From positions 1-64,000 of the forward strand of contig JAOALB010000137.1 in assembly GCA_025331125.1 (NCBI GenBank): a DNA stretch of 64,000 nt. The letters run 5' to 3'. Below the pieces are notes generated by a model. That model saw only the letters and a list, made by a program, of their open reading frames with translations, made no database searches and was not told the origin of the DNA. Below, piece by piece: positions 24,084-38,477 of this stretch (positions are counted from its first letter, which is position 1; each line of letters opens with the position of its first letter). The translations under genes and the position numbers were made by a program. This DNA comes from Mycogone perniciosa. Its lineage: Eukaryota > Ascomycota > Sordariomycetes > Hypocreales > Hypocreaceae.

Positions 24084-24470
24084 TGTTGGGGGTAACTAAT
24101 ATACCTAATACATTTATAGTCCTTTTTACTAGCCTACCTAAGTAAAGTTAATTGCTTATTTAAGCAACTACTAGATTAGGGAGATATAAGACTATAAAGA
24201 TAAATAAATAGATTTAGTTTAATAAGCATTAACCCGCGTTCTCCTTTAATATACTACCTTTACCTATATTTTTACAGCTATTAAAGCGTAAAAAGGTAAC
24301 TGTTAATTACTTTCGACTGCAGATATTATAATTAAATGATTTGCAGTATCTTTTAGCCTTTATATTATTTAATTACAGCGTTATGGTTTTATTAAAAGCG
24401 CGGTTCCCGCGCTTTATTCTGGTTATTGTTAATGTATATATGTATTTAAAGCGCTAATTCCCCTTTAATA
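24084..24470 (+). repeat. 5' LTR of gypsy element 3
   Basis: Starts TGTTGGGGGTAAC and ends CCCCTTTAATA. It is aligned by shared blocks such as CTTTCGACTGCAG, AAATGATTTGCAG and AAAGCGCGGTTCC with the copy at 35,789. TG...CA ends are inferred from the less mutated base at each site in the two copies. Confidence 0.88.
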
Positions 24471-24499
24471 AAACTGGTAATTAAAATAAAGGGAAATCT

Positions 24500-26800
24500 C
24501 GGGGATTGCATTACAGAAAGCAATTATTAAAGGCACTTCTATACTGCCACTAAAACCTACCTTTATTTAACTATTAATAGAATTATAGGCTAACTTTAAT
24601 AAATCTTTAGGCGAGTATAAGACAATTAGCTAAAAGAAACGGCCTAAAGACCCTTTATTACAGCCAATTAATAAAGATTAGTATAATACTTGATTCCAAA
24701 AATATAGGTTATTTAATTGCAATTTCTAAAATACAAGAATCAGGATTAGTTAACCTAGGCGTAATACGCTAAAATATAATAAATAAGCGAGATCTTAAAA
24801 AACTATTAGCCTATAATACCTATTAATAAAAGGTTAAAGAATTAAAGGAAATTATAGAAGGACTAGTTAATATAGTAAAAGTAAATATATAGATGAAACA
24901 GTTAGCTTTATATAATATAATCCCCTTTAAATTAGCGATATACTATTATAACTTTTATTTTACTTATAACCCTATAAGCTAGCCAGTAAAGTAATTATAG
25001 AGAATTAGTAAGAAATAGACTAATTATTTAATTTCTTAATACAGAGACTTTATTTTAGTTTTATTAACCTTTTTAGCTAGACTTTCTTCAACTTTTAATA
25101 AAAATATTATTTTTACTACTTTTATAATCTTTTATATATAAATTACCTTTACTTATATTAAGGCTACTTAAAGGAGACTTAGAAAAGATAATAATTTAAT
25201 ACTGTAAAACTTATATTAATAAAAGAAATTATCTTTAAAAGAATAGCTAATCTATTATTTTAAATAGATAAATAAAACTTTTTGTTATTATAAAAGAATT
25301 TATTACTATAAGGGAATACTTTGCTATAACCCTTTAATTAAAAGAGTATATCCCTTTTTTACTTAAAAAAGGAATACGCCTATATTAACTAAGCATTTAA
25401 GTTAAACGACTTAAACTAGTAGGATAAATAGTATTTTATTATTAAAGGACTATTTAATTAAGACTTTAATAGTTTATTTTCACTTTAAATAAAGGGATTA
25501 AAAGTAAATAAATAACTTTCAGTTATTAAAGTACTAGATATAACCCTTTCCTTAAAACCTTAATTAAAGGAATTATTTAATTATATACCCGGCCTAACAC
25601 TAATACCCTTTAAATCTATTATAATAAAAGCTGGGGAAAGATTAAGTTCTTTGGCGGAAAATAGGAAAACACCCTTTTAAAAGTTCCTTTTCTTTACTTA
25701 GGCTTTTAAGAACATTTAAAGAATAAAGCTACCTATAAAGACTAATCTTATAAGTAAGTTTAATAGTAAAAATATATCCTAGTTTTTAAAAAACTATAAG
25801 TAAAAGATAAAAGATTAGGGAATTTTAATAAGAGACTAAAAGAGGTACCTAGAATTATTTATAAAACTAAAAGAATAGAAAACAGTTTAAATCTTTATTA
25901 AAGAAAGCATTAATTAAGATAAAGTTAAGAAAAAGCTTATATAGCATTATAAGCAGTATAATAAAGAACGATTAAAGTTATATACTATATAACTCTAAAA
26001 TCTTTATTGTTATAAGCCTATTAGAATATAATCTGTAATAGATTAGTTACTTTAATATCAATACCTTTATTAAAAGCTTAATAAAAGAAACTAGAGGGCG
26101 GCTATACTGTATTCCTATAATATTCCTAAGGCAATATGACTGGAGCTGCTTTAATTAATAATAGCCTTTAAAGAAATTAAAGAAATTAACAATTTCGAGG
26201 AGTTAAAATACACTAAAGTTTAAATACTCTTTTATAATAGAATGCTTGCAGAACTTAATATTTAAAGAGCCTGTTTTTAAAAATCTATAAAAATACTTTT
26301 CGAAACTAGGCATATATTTAATTTATTTAAGTCGGAAATAAGCTTAATTTTAAAAAGGCGGAAAGAACAGTAGCCTATACTTATAAAACTAAATATATTT
26401 TTATAACTTAAAGATTAAATAAACGCTTTATTTAAAGAATTTAATAAACTAGTAGTTTATTTCTTTAATTAAAAGGCTAAAATAATTAATTTAAAGGAAA
26501 AAAAGTATTATTGCATTACTACTAGTAGTAATAAACCTAAATAAAGACTCTTTATATTAATAATTACTATTAATAATATTAATATAATAAACCCTTTATA
26601 TAATAATATACTGAACTTTTTCTTTTACTATTACTTAAAGGTAGCTGCAAATATAAAGTATTATTAATATTATATAAATAAAAGCCATTTCCTTTAAAAC
26701 TGCACTAAGCTAGCTTATAATAAAGGCTATAGGTTTATAATATATAATTTAAAGGCAAAAATAGCTTAAGTAAACCTATAGAAAATCCTAGTCTTAGCTT
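24500..26800 (+). pseudogene. gag-like remnant of gypsy element 3
   Basis: Plus-strand coding traces begin near 24,510 (a segment reading IIKGTSILPLKPTF) and run with many TAA/TAG codons to a decayed zinc-knuckle-like segment at about 26,600-26,720, which keeps a NCTKLAYN tail. The frame is too damaged to delimit domains. Position after the 5' LTR and before pol supports the gag call. Confidence 0.5.
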
Positions 26801-26899
26801 AATTTATTATAGTAATTACAATTATAAAAACTTATATATAAAAAATACTAATACTTTAGGTAGAATTATTTAAGGCTTAAAATAAAGTTTTATTAAGCC

Positions 26900-29800
26900 T
26901 ATTATTTATAAAAAAGATAAAACCTAGCTTTTTTAATTAAAAAGTAAACTATTATAAAATTAAACTCTTTAATATAGTTTATAAAAAAATAAAATATAGG
27001 GAGATATTTAAAATTAAATTACTATAAAGGTTAAATATAATCCCTATAAAAGGATTAATAATAAATATTATATACTTTATAGGTAAAGATTAAATAATTG
27101 GCAGTAAATAAAATAGTAAAGGTATAAAAGGCGCTAAAAATATCTCTATAAACATAGCTAAGATAAATTCCTTTAAGAACTGCCTAGATAAATATAACTA
27201 GGACTGCTTAACTGCAGAATTATTTAATTTAACTTTCCTCGCTAACCTTATAGTCGGCAGAGGATAAAAGCGCGTTCAGATAATCGATAAAGCAGATAAA
27301 CAAGCTAAAGAGGAACCATTACTGCCTTAACTAAAGCAGCTAATTAAAAAAAGCAACTGCATTTAAACCCTATACTTATAATCTTAAAGACTACGCTGTT
27401 TAAATTATAATGCAGTAAAGATAGCGGAACAGTAAAGACTAGGAATAAGGAGGAATTATTAGGAGTAGAGTAAGCTAAAATGCTAATCTAAGCTGTAATT
27501 TTAAATAACGCGATTAAGCTTAAGACTAATACTCTTTTAAATACTATTCTAAAACTCGCGAATACTTTAAAAGCGGACTTAGTTATAAAATTATAAGGAA
27601 TTGCTAAAATATAGTTTTATAAGAAAACCGATTTAACTATGTTTAAACCTGCTTTATATTAAATAATATCTCTCTTTACTTATAAATACCCTTTTAAAAA
27701 AGAACTATTAAAGAAATTAAATGTAATAGCTATATATATAAACCCAACTATATAGACTATCTAATTACTATAAGACTAATATTTTAAGGCTGCGCCTTTA
27801 TAATCCCTATAGATAAAGGGATTTCTAAATAAAAAATTAATTAATTTCAAAAACCCTAATACTTTACTATTATTAAAAGTATACTTTTATAAACTAAAGT
27901 AATTAAATATTACTATTAACTATAAAGTAAACTAAAAATAGAGATTAATAGCCTAGATTAATATAGTTTAGATAGGAAAGATCTTTAAATACTTGCAAGA
28001 CTTACTTTAAATATAGGTATAGTTAAAACAGCTTAACAGTATATTTATTAAAGCATTTATAGACTTAAAGTTAAAAGGAAATATTATTTTTAATTAACTA
28101 GCTATAAAATGAAGTTTGAAGGTATACCTTTACTAAGCAGTTAATACTATATTTAATAATAGGCAAGTAAATATAACTAGGGAGACTATTATTTAAGTAT
28201 ATATAGGTAATATATAAATAGCAGTAAAATTTTATATTATATTAAATAAAGTTTTAATACCTTTTATCCTTAAAATACTATTTATTTAAACTATACAGCT
28301 AATATTTAATTATATATTAAAGAATAGGGATTTATATATAAAATACAGAATAGGAAACATTTAAATTATAACTTTAACTGCAAGAGCTATATATTAAAAA
28401 TATAAAATAAAGGTATTATATAATTTAAAGCTAAAATAAATATTAACTTTATAACTAAGCATAAAGTTAATAAAATAAAAGAAAGTTTAGAAATACTTTA
28501 GTTTACTTTCAAAGAGGAGGTTTTATATTAATAGTCGGAGTAAACTAAAGAGGATTTAATTTAACTAGTATTAGCCGACAATTTAAAAGATTAAATAAAA
28601 GCGATAAAAAAGATAGTATAAAGGTTTAAGGAAATAAAGGGTTAAAGGAGAAGATTTTAAAGGAAAGTATAAAAATATAAAAGGATTAAAACTAATACTA
28701 TATATAAAAAGAAAGGTATAAAAATCTACCTAGTAAATAATGCACTATTTAATAGTTTTATCTTTATTAAAAGTCTTTATTAAAAATAAAAGAAATAGGA
28801 TAAAGTAAAGGATAACTTAGATTTTAATGCTCCCTTTATTAACTATATTACTCTGAAATTCTTATCTATTAAAACTAGGTTAAGGCTTACACTAAACTAA
28901 CTAGCCGCAATCTTAAAAATAGTAGAAGGGAAACTAATAATATAAGAAACCGCAATCCTTATATAAATCCTAAAAAACAGGGAAATAGTACTTTCCTGGG
29001 AATTTATAGAATATAAAAAGCTGGATTTTAAGATCGCCCTACTATAGACTATTTATATAGTAGAATATAACGCCTAGCAGAGCGGCAGTATTTTAATTTT
29101 TAAAGGGATAGAAAAGAAAGTGGTTAACCTGCTGTAAGTCTATATTAAAAAAGGCCTTTTAAAAGAAGGCTATAAGCTATATAGGAACCTATTCTTTTTA
29201 ATATAAAAGAAAGATAAAGGCCTTTACGTTATTAATTTTATTATATAAATAAATAAAATAACTATTAGGGATACTTTTATTCCCTTAAGCACTAACTAAT
29301 TTAGTAAAGATTTTACAGGCTATATAATACTATTATTACTAGACTTTTTTTTAGGATATAATTAAATCCCTTTTAATAAAAAAAGTTAAAATATAATTAT
29401 ATTTACAAGCCCTATAAGCCTTTTAAAATACTATACCCTTTTAATAAACACTATAAACTTAATAGTATAATTTTAATATATTATTTTACAGATACTATTT
29501 AATTTTATACTTATAGTATATTGATTATTTTTAAATAATATTGCAGTATAAGGGTTAAAATCTATATATAATAATAAAGAAGCAATGCCTAGGGTTTAAC
29601 GCTATATTTTAAAGCACCTTTAAAATCTAAATAAAACTTTTATTAATACTAAACTGTTAGGATATACTACTTTAGCAGTAAAATTAATCTTTTATTAGGA
29701 ATTGGCTAAATTAATAAAATACTTATATAATATAAAAGGACAGTAACGAGCAATTAAGAAAATTATTAAAATTAAAGAATAAAAGAACTATAAAACTATT

Positions 29801-32200
29801 AATAAAGTTTAATCCTTTTTTAATCTAGTTAACTACTATAAATACTAAATTAAATACTTTACCTGGATTATAAAGCCTTTAACTAATCTATTAAAAAAAA
29901 GGCCCTTTAAAGATAGATTAAAAAGCAGCAGCGAGCTATAGATAAACTTAATGAATTTATTACCTCTACTTTAATATTAATAATACTAGATGTAAATAAA
30001 GGATATAGGGAGGTAATTTTAATAGTTAATACTAGTATAATAGGCTAGGGGGCAGTTTTAATATAAGTTATAAAAGGAAAAAAATACTTAATTTAATATA
30101 AAAGCAGGTATTAGCTTTTATTAGAAATAAAGTATAATACTATAAAAAAGGAGTATAAAGCTTTACTTTAAGCCTTTAAAAAGCTATATATTTACATTTA
30201 TAAACTTTTATTTATATTAAAAATAAACGTTAAAGTAATTATTAATTAAATAAATAATAGGATTAATAATATCTTTAGCAGGTATATAACCTAATAGATT
30301 AGCTATATCCTCCTTTTTAACTTTACAGCTAAATATATCCTAAAGAAAGAGAATATTATAGCGGACGCTTTATCCTATAAACTAGTAACTGCTATAAATA
30401 AAGCTAAAGCCTAAAAAAAAGAGACTTAAAAGATTTTATAAATATATATTTAGGTATAATTTCATTTACTCTGTTAAAAGAAAAGTATAGTAAAGAATCC
30501 TAGTAAATTGCGCAATACCTTTAAATAATACAGAGACTATTTAATCTCTTAACTATAAACTTTTAATAATTAAAGAATAAAGCAAAAAGGTTTTATATAG
30601 AAGATAAAAGGTTATAGGCTAAACTAATAAAATACTGCCACTAGCCTATACTTATCTTTAATACTTTAACTATAAAGAAAACAGCTGTTTAATAGTGCTA
30701 TATAGAAATAGGTTATAAAGGATAAAAAATAACTTTTTAATTTTTAAAGGAAAAATACTAGTGGCTATAGATATAGAATAATATATACAAAGCTATTATA
30801 TTATACCCTTAATGCCAGGGCTTTAACCTATACTGCTTTACAGAATTAGCTATAGTAACAGAATTAATTAAACCTATAAAGAAGGTTTATTTTAATATTT
30901 AATAGATTTTAAGCAACTATAGATATATTTATTTATTTAAAAGAAAATATAACTTCTATAAATAGGTAAAAGTAAAATTTATATTAACTTTATTATCTGC
31001 AATAATAATAAAGTTTATCTTTAAGTAAATTTATTAATATAATATAATAATTTAGGCTCTTATAGATAAAGGACTTAAAATAAAGAAAATGCTTTTATAG
31101 GTATTAATTAATTTAAGTATTAAGATTATCTAAATATTAATATATAACCTTGAAGTTAATGCCTTTATAGAGGTTAGTTATTAAAGCTTAATATTAGCAC
31201 TGGCAAAAATAGCTAAACGCGATAAAAAGTGGTTTTAGAACCTAGATAAAGTAATTATAGCCGATAAATATAGTATAAAAAGCTTAACGAGATACTCTGC
31301 GTTCTATCTATTATTCGGCTAAAACCCAATTTTCCTTTTAAAAGTAAAACTGCCTACTTAGCGGCTAATTAACTAGGATAAAGTTTATATAATAGAAGAT
31401 TAATTAATAGCATATATTTATATTTTTTAAAAAAAAAGAAAATATAAAAATAGCCTAAAAAAGAGTAATAATATTCAATTAAATATTAGCTAAAAAGATA
31501 AACGCTAATAATTAATACTTTTTATAAAAAGTAACTAAGCCTCTCCTCTTTAATAACCTTATCTTATTTTATAATATAAAACGCTAAAAAGACCTATTAA
31601 GAGATATAAAGCTAAAGATATATTAACTAAAACTATTTAAGATTAAGTTTTAAGCAGGAATAATAAAAGCTTATAGGCTAAAAACATTAAATAGGAGTCC
31701 GCTTACTAAAACCTATTTAAAGGAATATTTAAAGAAGTTTATAAAGGATAAATTTAGCTAATAGCTAGTTAAAGATAATAAAAAAACCTATATAAACGAA
31801 AGCCTAAAGACAGGTAATAATATATTTAAAGATAAAGTGGTTAATAGAGCTATAATTGAGATTATTAATAGCCAAAAACTTAACGAATATTATAGTAATC
31901 CCTTAACCGCTAAAAGGGCATATAGGTCACTAGATTAAATAATCTAGCCAAAAACCAGGATATATATCCGCGGATTAAAAGAGGAGGAAATATATCAATT
32001 AAAATACAATCCCTTATAATACTTTAAAGTAGCAATTCTTAAAATAAATAAAATAAATTAAGATAATTACCTTTATATAAAGGATATATAGGCGGGAGTA
32101 AAAGATAATATTTTTAAAAACAGTTATTAAGTATTGTTTTTAAAAGGGAAAAGATAGCCGCTAAATTAAAATCTACTGCCTTGCCTATAAAAAATATAAC
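26900..32200 (+). pseudogene. pol remnant of gypsy element 3 (RT, RNase H, integrase)
   Basis: The RT segment includes LLLLDFFLGYNQIPF near 29,330, a FTSPIGLLKY segment at about 29,400, and the catalytic box FLNNIAV at 29,528-29,548, where both Asp codons are now AAT. The tether region keeps a SFFNLVNYYKYQIKYFTW segment (~29,815), and RNase H follows to about 30,400. Integrase traces extend to about 31,400. Stops are TAA/TAG throughout. A protease-like stretch may lie near 26,950-27,080. Confidence 0.7.
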
Positions 32201-33559
32201 CTAATTATACTATAAAGAGAAAAACTATAAAATTAAATAGTTTATTAATTACTTTACTTATATTAACCTTTTACTTTAATAGTAGAGGCTAAAATAAATT
32301 TCTAAACCTATTAAATTACTTAACTCTTTACTTTTTTATTTTTAATAAAATTAAAAAAGTCTTTTATAAAATAAAGGGCTATTAAAGGATTAAAATAATT
32401 AAAGATTATTAGTTTAATAAAAGAAAGTGCTGAATCTCTTTTAAGAAAAGTAATAGCTATACTTTAATTACTTTATTAAAGCTAGTAGTTAAAAAGATAT
32501 TATTAAATATATAAAGAGGCTTTAAATTAAAGGCAATTTAAATAATCCTTTTACTGGAAACCTAGAATAGAGATGCAGTTATAAAAAGGAAATAGGATAT
32601 ACTTTTTAGTAGCTGTAATAGTAATAAATTAAATTTAAACGTACCATTAATAAAACTAAGGATTACACTGCCTATAAATAATATAAATAAAGCTTTAATA
32701 TACTTTATCTGCTTAAAAAGAGTATAAAAGAATTACCTATAAATATATAAAATCTTTGCCAGGATATAGACTAGTTTAAGTATCTTTCCTTTAATAGTAT
32801 ATATAATATTTTAAAGATAAAACTAGGAACCTTTAAAGGTATAACGCTAAAAGTATTCTTTAAAAGTATAACCTTTTATAAAGGATAATAGAGATAAAGA
32901 GGATTTAAATAAAAGGGAAAAAGCAACCTTTAAATAGATTAATAAGTTTAACCGACTAATATTTATACTATTAATAATTTAAATAATAAAATACTCTTAA
33001 ACTTAAAGAAAGTTAAAGTAAATATTAATTAAATAATATTTATTTATTAAAGTTTTATTTAAGGTAAATAGTTAAGTAGGAAAGTAAAGCTAAGTTTAAC
33101 CTTTTTAAAATAAAGAAATCTCTTTAAAAGTCTTTTTATTAGTAATAGGTATATTAATAAAGTTAGCTATATTAAGCAATTAATAATAGCCTTTTTTAGC
33201 AGGATTATCTATAATTAAATAATAAAATAAAAAAAAGGAAAAGAAAGTAAGAAAAAGAAAAAAGAAAAAAGAGAAAAAGGTAAACGAGGTATAAAAGGTT
33301 ACTTTAAAAGAGCAGTAATTTATATATAATAAAGAAAATTACTTTATACACTAAACTGTATACTTGCGCCTATAAAAAAATAAAAAGTAATACTATATTC
33401 TTTTTCTTTTTTCTTTTCTTTTTATTTATTAAAAATCTATTTTATATTAACTTAAATATTACTTTTAGTTTAAATTTTATTCTATAACTATTTAATTTTA
33501 CTTAACCCCCCCTTTTTTCTTTATTGTAATATTTCGCTTAAAAAAGGACTTATACTCTT

Positions 33560-35300
33560 TTACTTTATTTTTCCAAGCTATAAAAGGTAAACTAAAAACT
33601 TTACTTCCCTACTATATTAGCCAAGTATCCCTTAACTGCGCTAGCGATTTTTTTAAGCCGAAAGAACAAAACCTTACTAATAGCTCGCTAATAAGCCAGT
33701 ATAGCTATTAACTAATATAGATCTACCCTTAACTTAACTAGTATACTAACAGCTACCTGCAGTTGCCTATTAATAAGTTACTTATTAATAATACCCTATA
33801 TTATAATAAGCCTTTATAAATACCGGATATTAAAAAACCTATATAACTTTTCTATATTACCGATATTTATAATTTCCTATATAACTTTTCCTATAAAAAC
33901 TAAGCGGTAAACTTTAATTTAAATGCAATACTTTATATAGTAGTAAAAGGACTATTAATAATAAAAGCTGCCTAAATAAAGATTTTAGTACTTTAAGATG
34001 CATTTAAAGGCATAGCTGCTTTTAATTAAATAATATTTTAAGCTTTTAAAATCTTTAATAGACTATAGTACTTTTAAAGCTTTATAAAAGGAAAATAAAT
34101 CTTTATAAGGTTTATTTATTTTCTTTAATACTAATGCGCTTATATTTTTAATAAATAAAGGTACTTTTATTACTTTAACCTTAATAAAGATAACCGCAAA
34201 TATTATATATAACAATTCTTTAACCTATAGGCCTATATATTTAAAAAAGCTAAATTCCTTTATTTATTTAACTTTTATATAATTTTATATATAAAATAAC
34301 CTAAGTTTAATAAGTGTAGCTATTTAAGCCTGTTCTGGATTTAATAGATACTTTAAGGATTTATTAGTATCAAGTTACATTAACTAGCGAAACCTTTAAG
34401 TAGAGTTTTAATCTCCTTTAACTTTAAAAAATATAAGATAATTAACCTAAAAGGGTTTAAACCTTTACTTTAAAATTAATAGTAATATTTATACTTTAAA
34501 AACTCTATGAAAAGCTATATAAATATAGTTTAGGTTTTATATTAAGTAATAGCTGTAAATAAATTTGCAGTTATAGATTTTAGAGTAAAGATAAAGGATA
34601 TCCTGCCTTTTTCGCTTAAGTATTATTTAATTAAATTTAACTAAAGCTAATAGGCATCTTTAAAGATAATTTATAAGAGGAATATAATAAAGACTAATAG
34701 GTAGTGTTTAGTAGATTTTAAAGTGCTGGTAAATAACTTTATAAAAGAGAACTGTTTAATCTGCTATAATAATAGCTTTTCCTAGTAATTGTTTATTCTC
34801 CTAGTAGTATATAAATAAACTAGGATATAATATTTATAGTTAACTTCTAGGACTTAACCTTTAACTTTAACTATATTTATACCTACTATTATATAATTAA
34901 ATTAGCTGCAGCTAGGAAAAAGAAAAGTATTCTTTTTAGCTTTATAGATTATATTAATAGCAAAGAAATAAAATAATACTGCTAGCTTAGCTATTTAAAT
35001 AGCGTTTATAGTAAAGTCAATAGCAGGATTAATAACTAAAAGTAAATCTATATATTTCTCAGTAATACTATAACCTATAAAACCTTTGCCTACTATACTG
35101 GCATTATTAAAAGATATAGAAAGTTTAAAAGAGGATTTAATTCCTTTTAAAGAAAGTAATGGTTCCTTTAATAAATTAAAGGATAAAGATTTAAAGAAGG
35201 AAAAAGTTTTAAGAGTAACTGTAAAGCTTAACTAAAAGGCAATAAAAAAAAATAAAAAAAGCTTTATAAAACTAGGTAAAAGAGGATAAGCTATAATAAT
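33560..35300 (+). pseudogene. Unrecognised long sense frame between pol and 3' LTR of gypsy element 3
   Basis: One plus-strand frame reads with protein-like composition when TAA/TAG are treated as mutated codons. It includes LNCASDFFKPKEQNLTNSSL (~33,635), KGLLIIKAAQIKILVLQDAF (~33,946, with a TAA) and a Cys-containing NNFIKENCLICYNNSFS segment (~34,733). The C-x2-C resembles half of a zinc site. I recognise no family. It could be an extra gene of element 3, an envelope-like or accessory ORF, or a remnant of another element nested inside. Since stop-free reading is weak evidence in AT-rich DNA, confidence is low. Confidence 0.35.
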
Positions 35301-35788
35301 AGCTTTTATAGTAGTAATAGGAAAAAGGATATTTTAATATCTTTAAATTTAAAAAATTATAGCTTTAAATATATACTGCAGCTTAACCCTGCTAGGATTA
35401 ATAGATAAATCGGCTTAAAACAATATCTGAGAGCGAGTCTGCGCACCTATTTAAGCAATAAGACAATTAATATAAAATAAGCGGATAGCAGCTTAAAATG
35501 CCTAGCAATAAATATAGGTTACTGGGATAAAACTATTTAATTACAGCAGTTTTAATATAAAGAGAATAATTTAATATAGATTAAATATAAGGATATTAAT
35601 AGTATATATAATAGTAATTTTTTTTTCTTTTTAATTTTCCTTTTTTTATAATGCACTTATTCTAATATTTCTTTATATTATTAACGTTTACTTTAAGGAA
35701 TTATAATATTAATACTAGAAGGTTTAGCCAGATAAGCGTTTTATTGAGATTCGCTTCTTTTATTCGCGAATGCTTATAGGGAGGGTTT

Positions 35789-36175
35789 TATTAAAGGTAA
35801 CTAATATACCTAATATATTTACAGTCCTTTTTACTAGCCTATTTAAATAAAGTTAATTGCTTATTTAAGTAACTATTAGATTAAAGAGGCATAAAACTAT
35901 AAAAATAAATAAATAGACTTAGTTTAATAAGCATTAACCTGCATTCTCCTTTAATATATTACCTTTACTTATATTTTTATAGCCGTTAAGGCGTAAAGAG
36001 GTAACTGTTAGTTACTTTCGACTGCAGATATTATAATTAAATGATTTGCAGTATCTTTTAGCCCTTATATTACTTAATTATAGCTTTATAGTTCTATTAA
36101 AAGCGCGGTTCCCCCGCTTTATTCCAGTTATTATTAGTGTATATATATATTTAGAGCACTGATTCCCCCTCGACA
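35789..36175 (+). repeat. 3' LTR of gypsy element 3
   Basis: Begins TATTAAAGGTAAC (the 5' copy has TGTTGGGGGTAAC) and ends CCCCCTCGACA. Same 387-bp length as the 5' LTR; differences are mostly transitions in both directions of strand. Confidence 0.88.
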
Positions 36176-36189
36176 AAATATAGTATATT

Positions 36190-38195
36190 AAATAACTATA
36201 GTTAACTATAGTAGGGGGTTAGCCTTTACTAATTAAAAAGAGGCTTAATATTAGGCTGCAAGTAAAATCCTTTATAAAATAAAAGAGAGATAAAAGAAAG
36301 AATTAAATAATTAATATTATAATTTATATTGCAGTTAATTAAGCTTTTTAATAGCGTAGGTATATTTTAATAAAGAAATAAAAGGCCTGCGCTATTTAAA
36401 AAAAATAGTTATAGCTAATCCTAAGTAAATAAAAGGTTAGTTTATAGATTAAAGGGGCTAATCTTTATCGCTATATTTTACTAATCTTTTTATAATAAAA
36501 GATATAGTTATATACTTTCTTCCTATTATAGCTATAGTTTATTATTGCGTTTTTATACCAGAAACACTTATAATACTATATAAAATCCCTATATTAAAAC
36601 TTAATAGCTAATATATAATAAAGCTTTCCCTATAAAATTATTAATTGTTTAAGGTATTTTAGGTTAATAGTTAATGTAAATAAGCGGTATATATTAAATA
36701 TATTCTCTTTTTATTAGCTTTTAAAGCTAGTTTTTAGTTTTGCCTTTACATTTTATTAAAAAAAGGTAAATATAAACATTATATTAAATAGTATTAAGTA
36801 TTTATAGGTTAGTTTTACTAATTAGTCTATAGCTTTATTACTTTATATCCCTTAATAGCCTAAATACTATTAACTATATATATTTTCTTTATATATATTC
36901 TTTAATCTCTAAAATTTAATAAAGATTTATTATAATAAATTTAATAATATACCTTTAAAGTAATATATTATAGCTATATTATTTAAATAAATAATAATAT
37001 CCCCTATATTATTATTATTAGCTAAAGCAGCCTTAAATCGTTTTAATACCCTAGCTACCTTACTATTAAATACTTTTACTAAACTAAGTTAACTATATTT
37101 ATTTATAATCTTTTTATTATTTTACTATATTAAAAAGCTATAGTTAACTACTTTTATATTAAAGTATAAACTATTTATAAATACTATTATATCTTACAGT
37201 ACTACCATAGTTATTTAGTTATTAGATTCCTTTATAGCTTTAGCTTTATTACTTAAAAAAAACTTTTAAAATCTAGTTAATTTAAAGAGAAAGGATAGTT
37301 TTAGGCAGCTTTTAGTAAACTATATAATTTACTATAACTTTATTATAGGCATTAAAGTAGTATATTTATATAAGCGCTAGTTAAAGTAGGTTTTATAGAC
37401 TAAAAGGTATTAGTTATTTAATAATAGTAGTTTAACTATAAATGAAAGCTTTTAAGTACTAAAGTATTATATTATTAAAAGGATCCTACTTCCTTTATAT
37501 AAAATTAATATAAAAGTTATTTTCTATATTAAAAGGATTGCCTATATAGCTATTTTAAAAATTAAACTTATATAATTAAAGAGGTATTATATTTTATATA
37601 CCTTTAAGCCTTTATACTATACTTTTACCCTATAGTAGAGTACTAGCTTAATATATATATAGACTGCTTAATATATTAAATATAGTGCAGCCTTTTATAT
37701 AAAGTTTAAAATGCCTTAAAGTATATTTATTACTATATAGGCTTTTATAGCCTATTCTTTAATATATATCTTAAAGCTAAACTTTTAATTAAGGAAAACG
37801 CTAAGCTATTTAATTATACCTTTCTTAAAGGCAGTCTTTTTAGTATCATTATATATTAGTAGCAGGTTATTTTAAATGTAGTGTCTCGAAAAGTATATTA
37901 CTTTTATTTTCCTAAAATTAAACAATATTATATTATTATTACCTTATTACTAAAGCTTTTAAAAAGTAACTATTACCTAAACTACTATTTAGTTAAAGGT
38001 ATTGCCAATAAAAAGGAATACTATATTATTTATATAACTGAATCTTTATAGTTTATTAATAAAAGATTACTTAATTACTGCTATATAAAGCTAGGTAAAG
38101 GCAATAAATAAATAGTATATTAAAGCTATATAAAGTAGGAAAATGATTAAAGATATTAATAATCCTTAAAGGAGACTGCAGCTTAAAGGAAGCAG
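36190..38195 (-). mobile_element. 3' part of a Tad1-like LINE (non-LTR retrotransposon)
   Basis: On the minus strand at 37,805-37,580 the frame reads LSVFLN*KFSFKIYIKE*A, then KAYIVINIL*G, then AVYIYIKLVLYYRVKV*YKG. This matches the conserved stretch after the RT domain of Tad1/I-type LINEs, where a short hydrophobic motif leads into a segment ending in a Tyr-Gly...Trp-Tyr pattern. Stops are TAA/TAG only. RNase H and C-terminal regions would lie at lower coordinates (37,300-36,250) but are badly decayed. The 5' part seems cut off by the copia LTR at 38,201. Boundaries are approximate. Confidence 0.6.
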
Positions 38196-38200
38196 TTAGG

Positions 38201-38477
38201 TGTTAGGTTAGGTAAGCTAAAGACCTACTATTTATTAGCGCTTATTAGCGCTAAAGAGCTTTTATCTGCTTATATAGCAGATACCAGCTAATATATATAT
38301 CGCGTAAGCGATATATTAGACTATATAGGCGCTTATAATATATATATTTTATGTTTTCCTTTATATTAACTATATATATATATATAAGCAAGGCTATTAC
38401 AGTATATTTATTACTAGAATTAAGCTTTATTCCTATTTCTCTCTATACTTTATATAGCTATACTGCGCTCCGCGATA
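38201..38477 (+). repeat. 5' LTR of the copia element
   Basis: Starts TGTTAGGTTAGGTAAGC and ends GCTCCGCGATA. It aligns along its length with 5,567-5,840 and 44,893-45,166; G-to-A and C-to-T changes separate it from the solo LTR. Confidence 0.88.

Larger units (their letters stand above)
24084..36175 (+). mobile_element. Gypsy element 3: large (12.1 kb) Ty3/gypsy retrotransposon, heavily RIP-mutated
   Basis: Two 387-bp LTRs (24,084-24,470; 35,789-36,175) in direct orientation bound 11.3 kb. A purine tract (ATAGGGAGGG) lies just before the 3' LTR. Inside are a gag-like region with a decayed zinc knuckle (about 24,500-26,800), a pol remnant with RT, RNase H and integrase (about 26,900-32,200), and about 3.5 kb of further sequence before the 3' LTR. 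The LTRs are unrelated to those of elements 1 and 2. No convincing target duplication is seen (TAGTT left, AAATA right), which may reflect mutation or recombination between copies. Confidence 0.85.
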
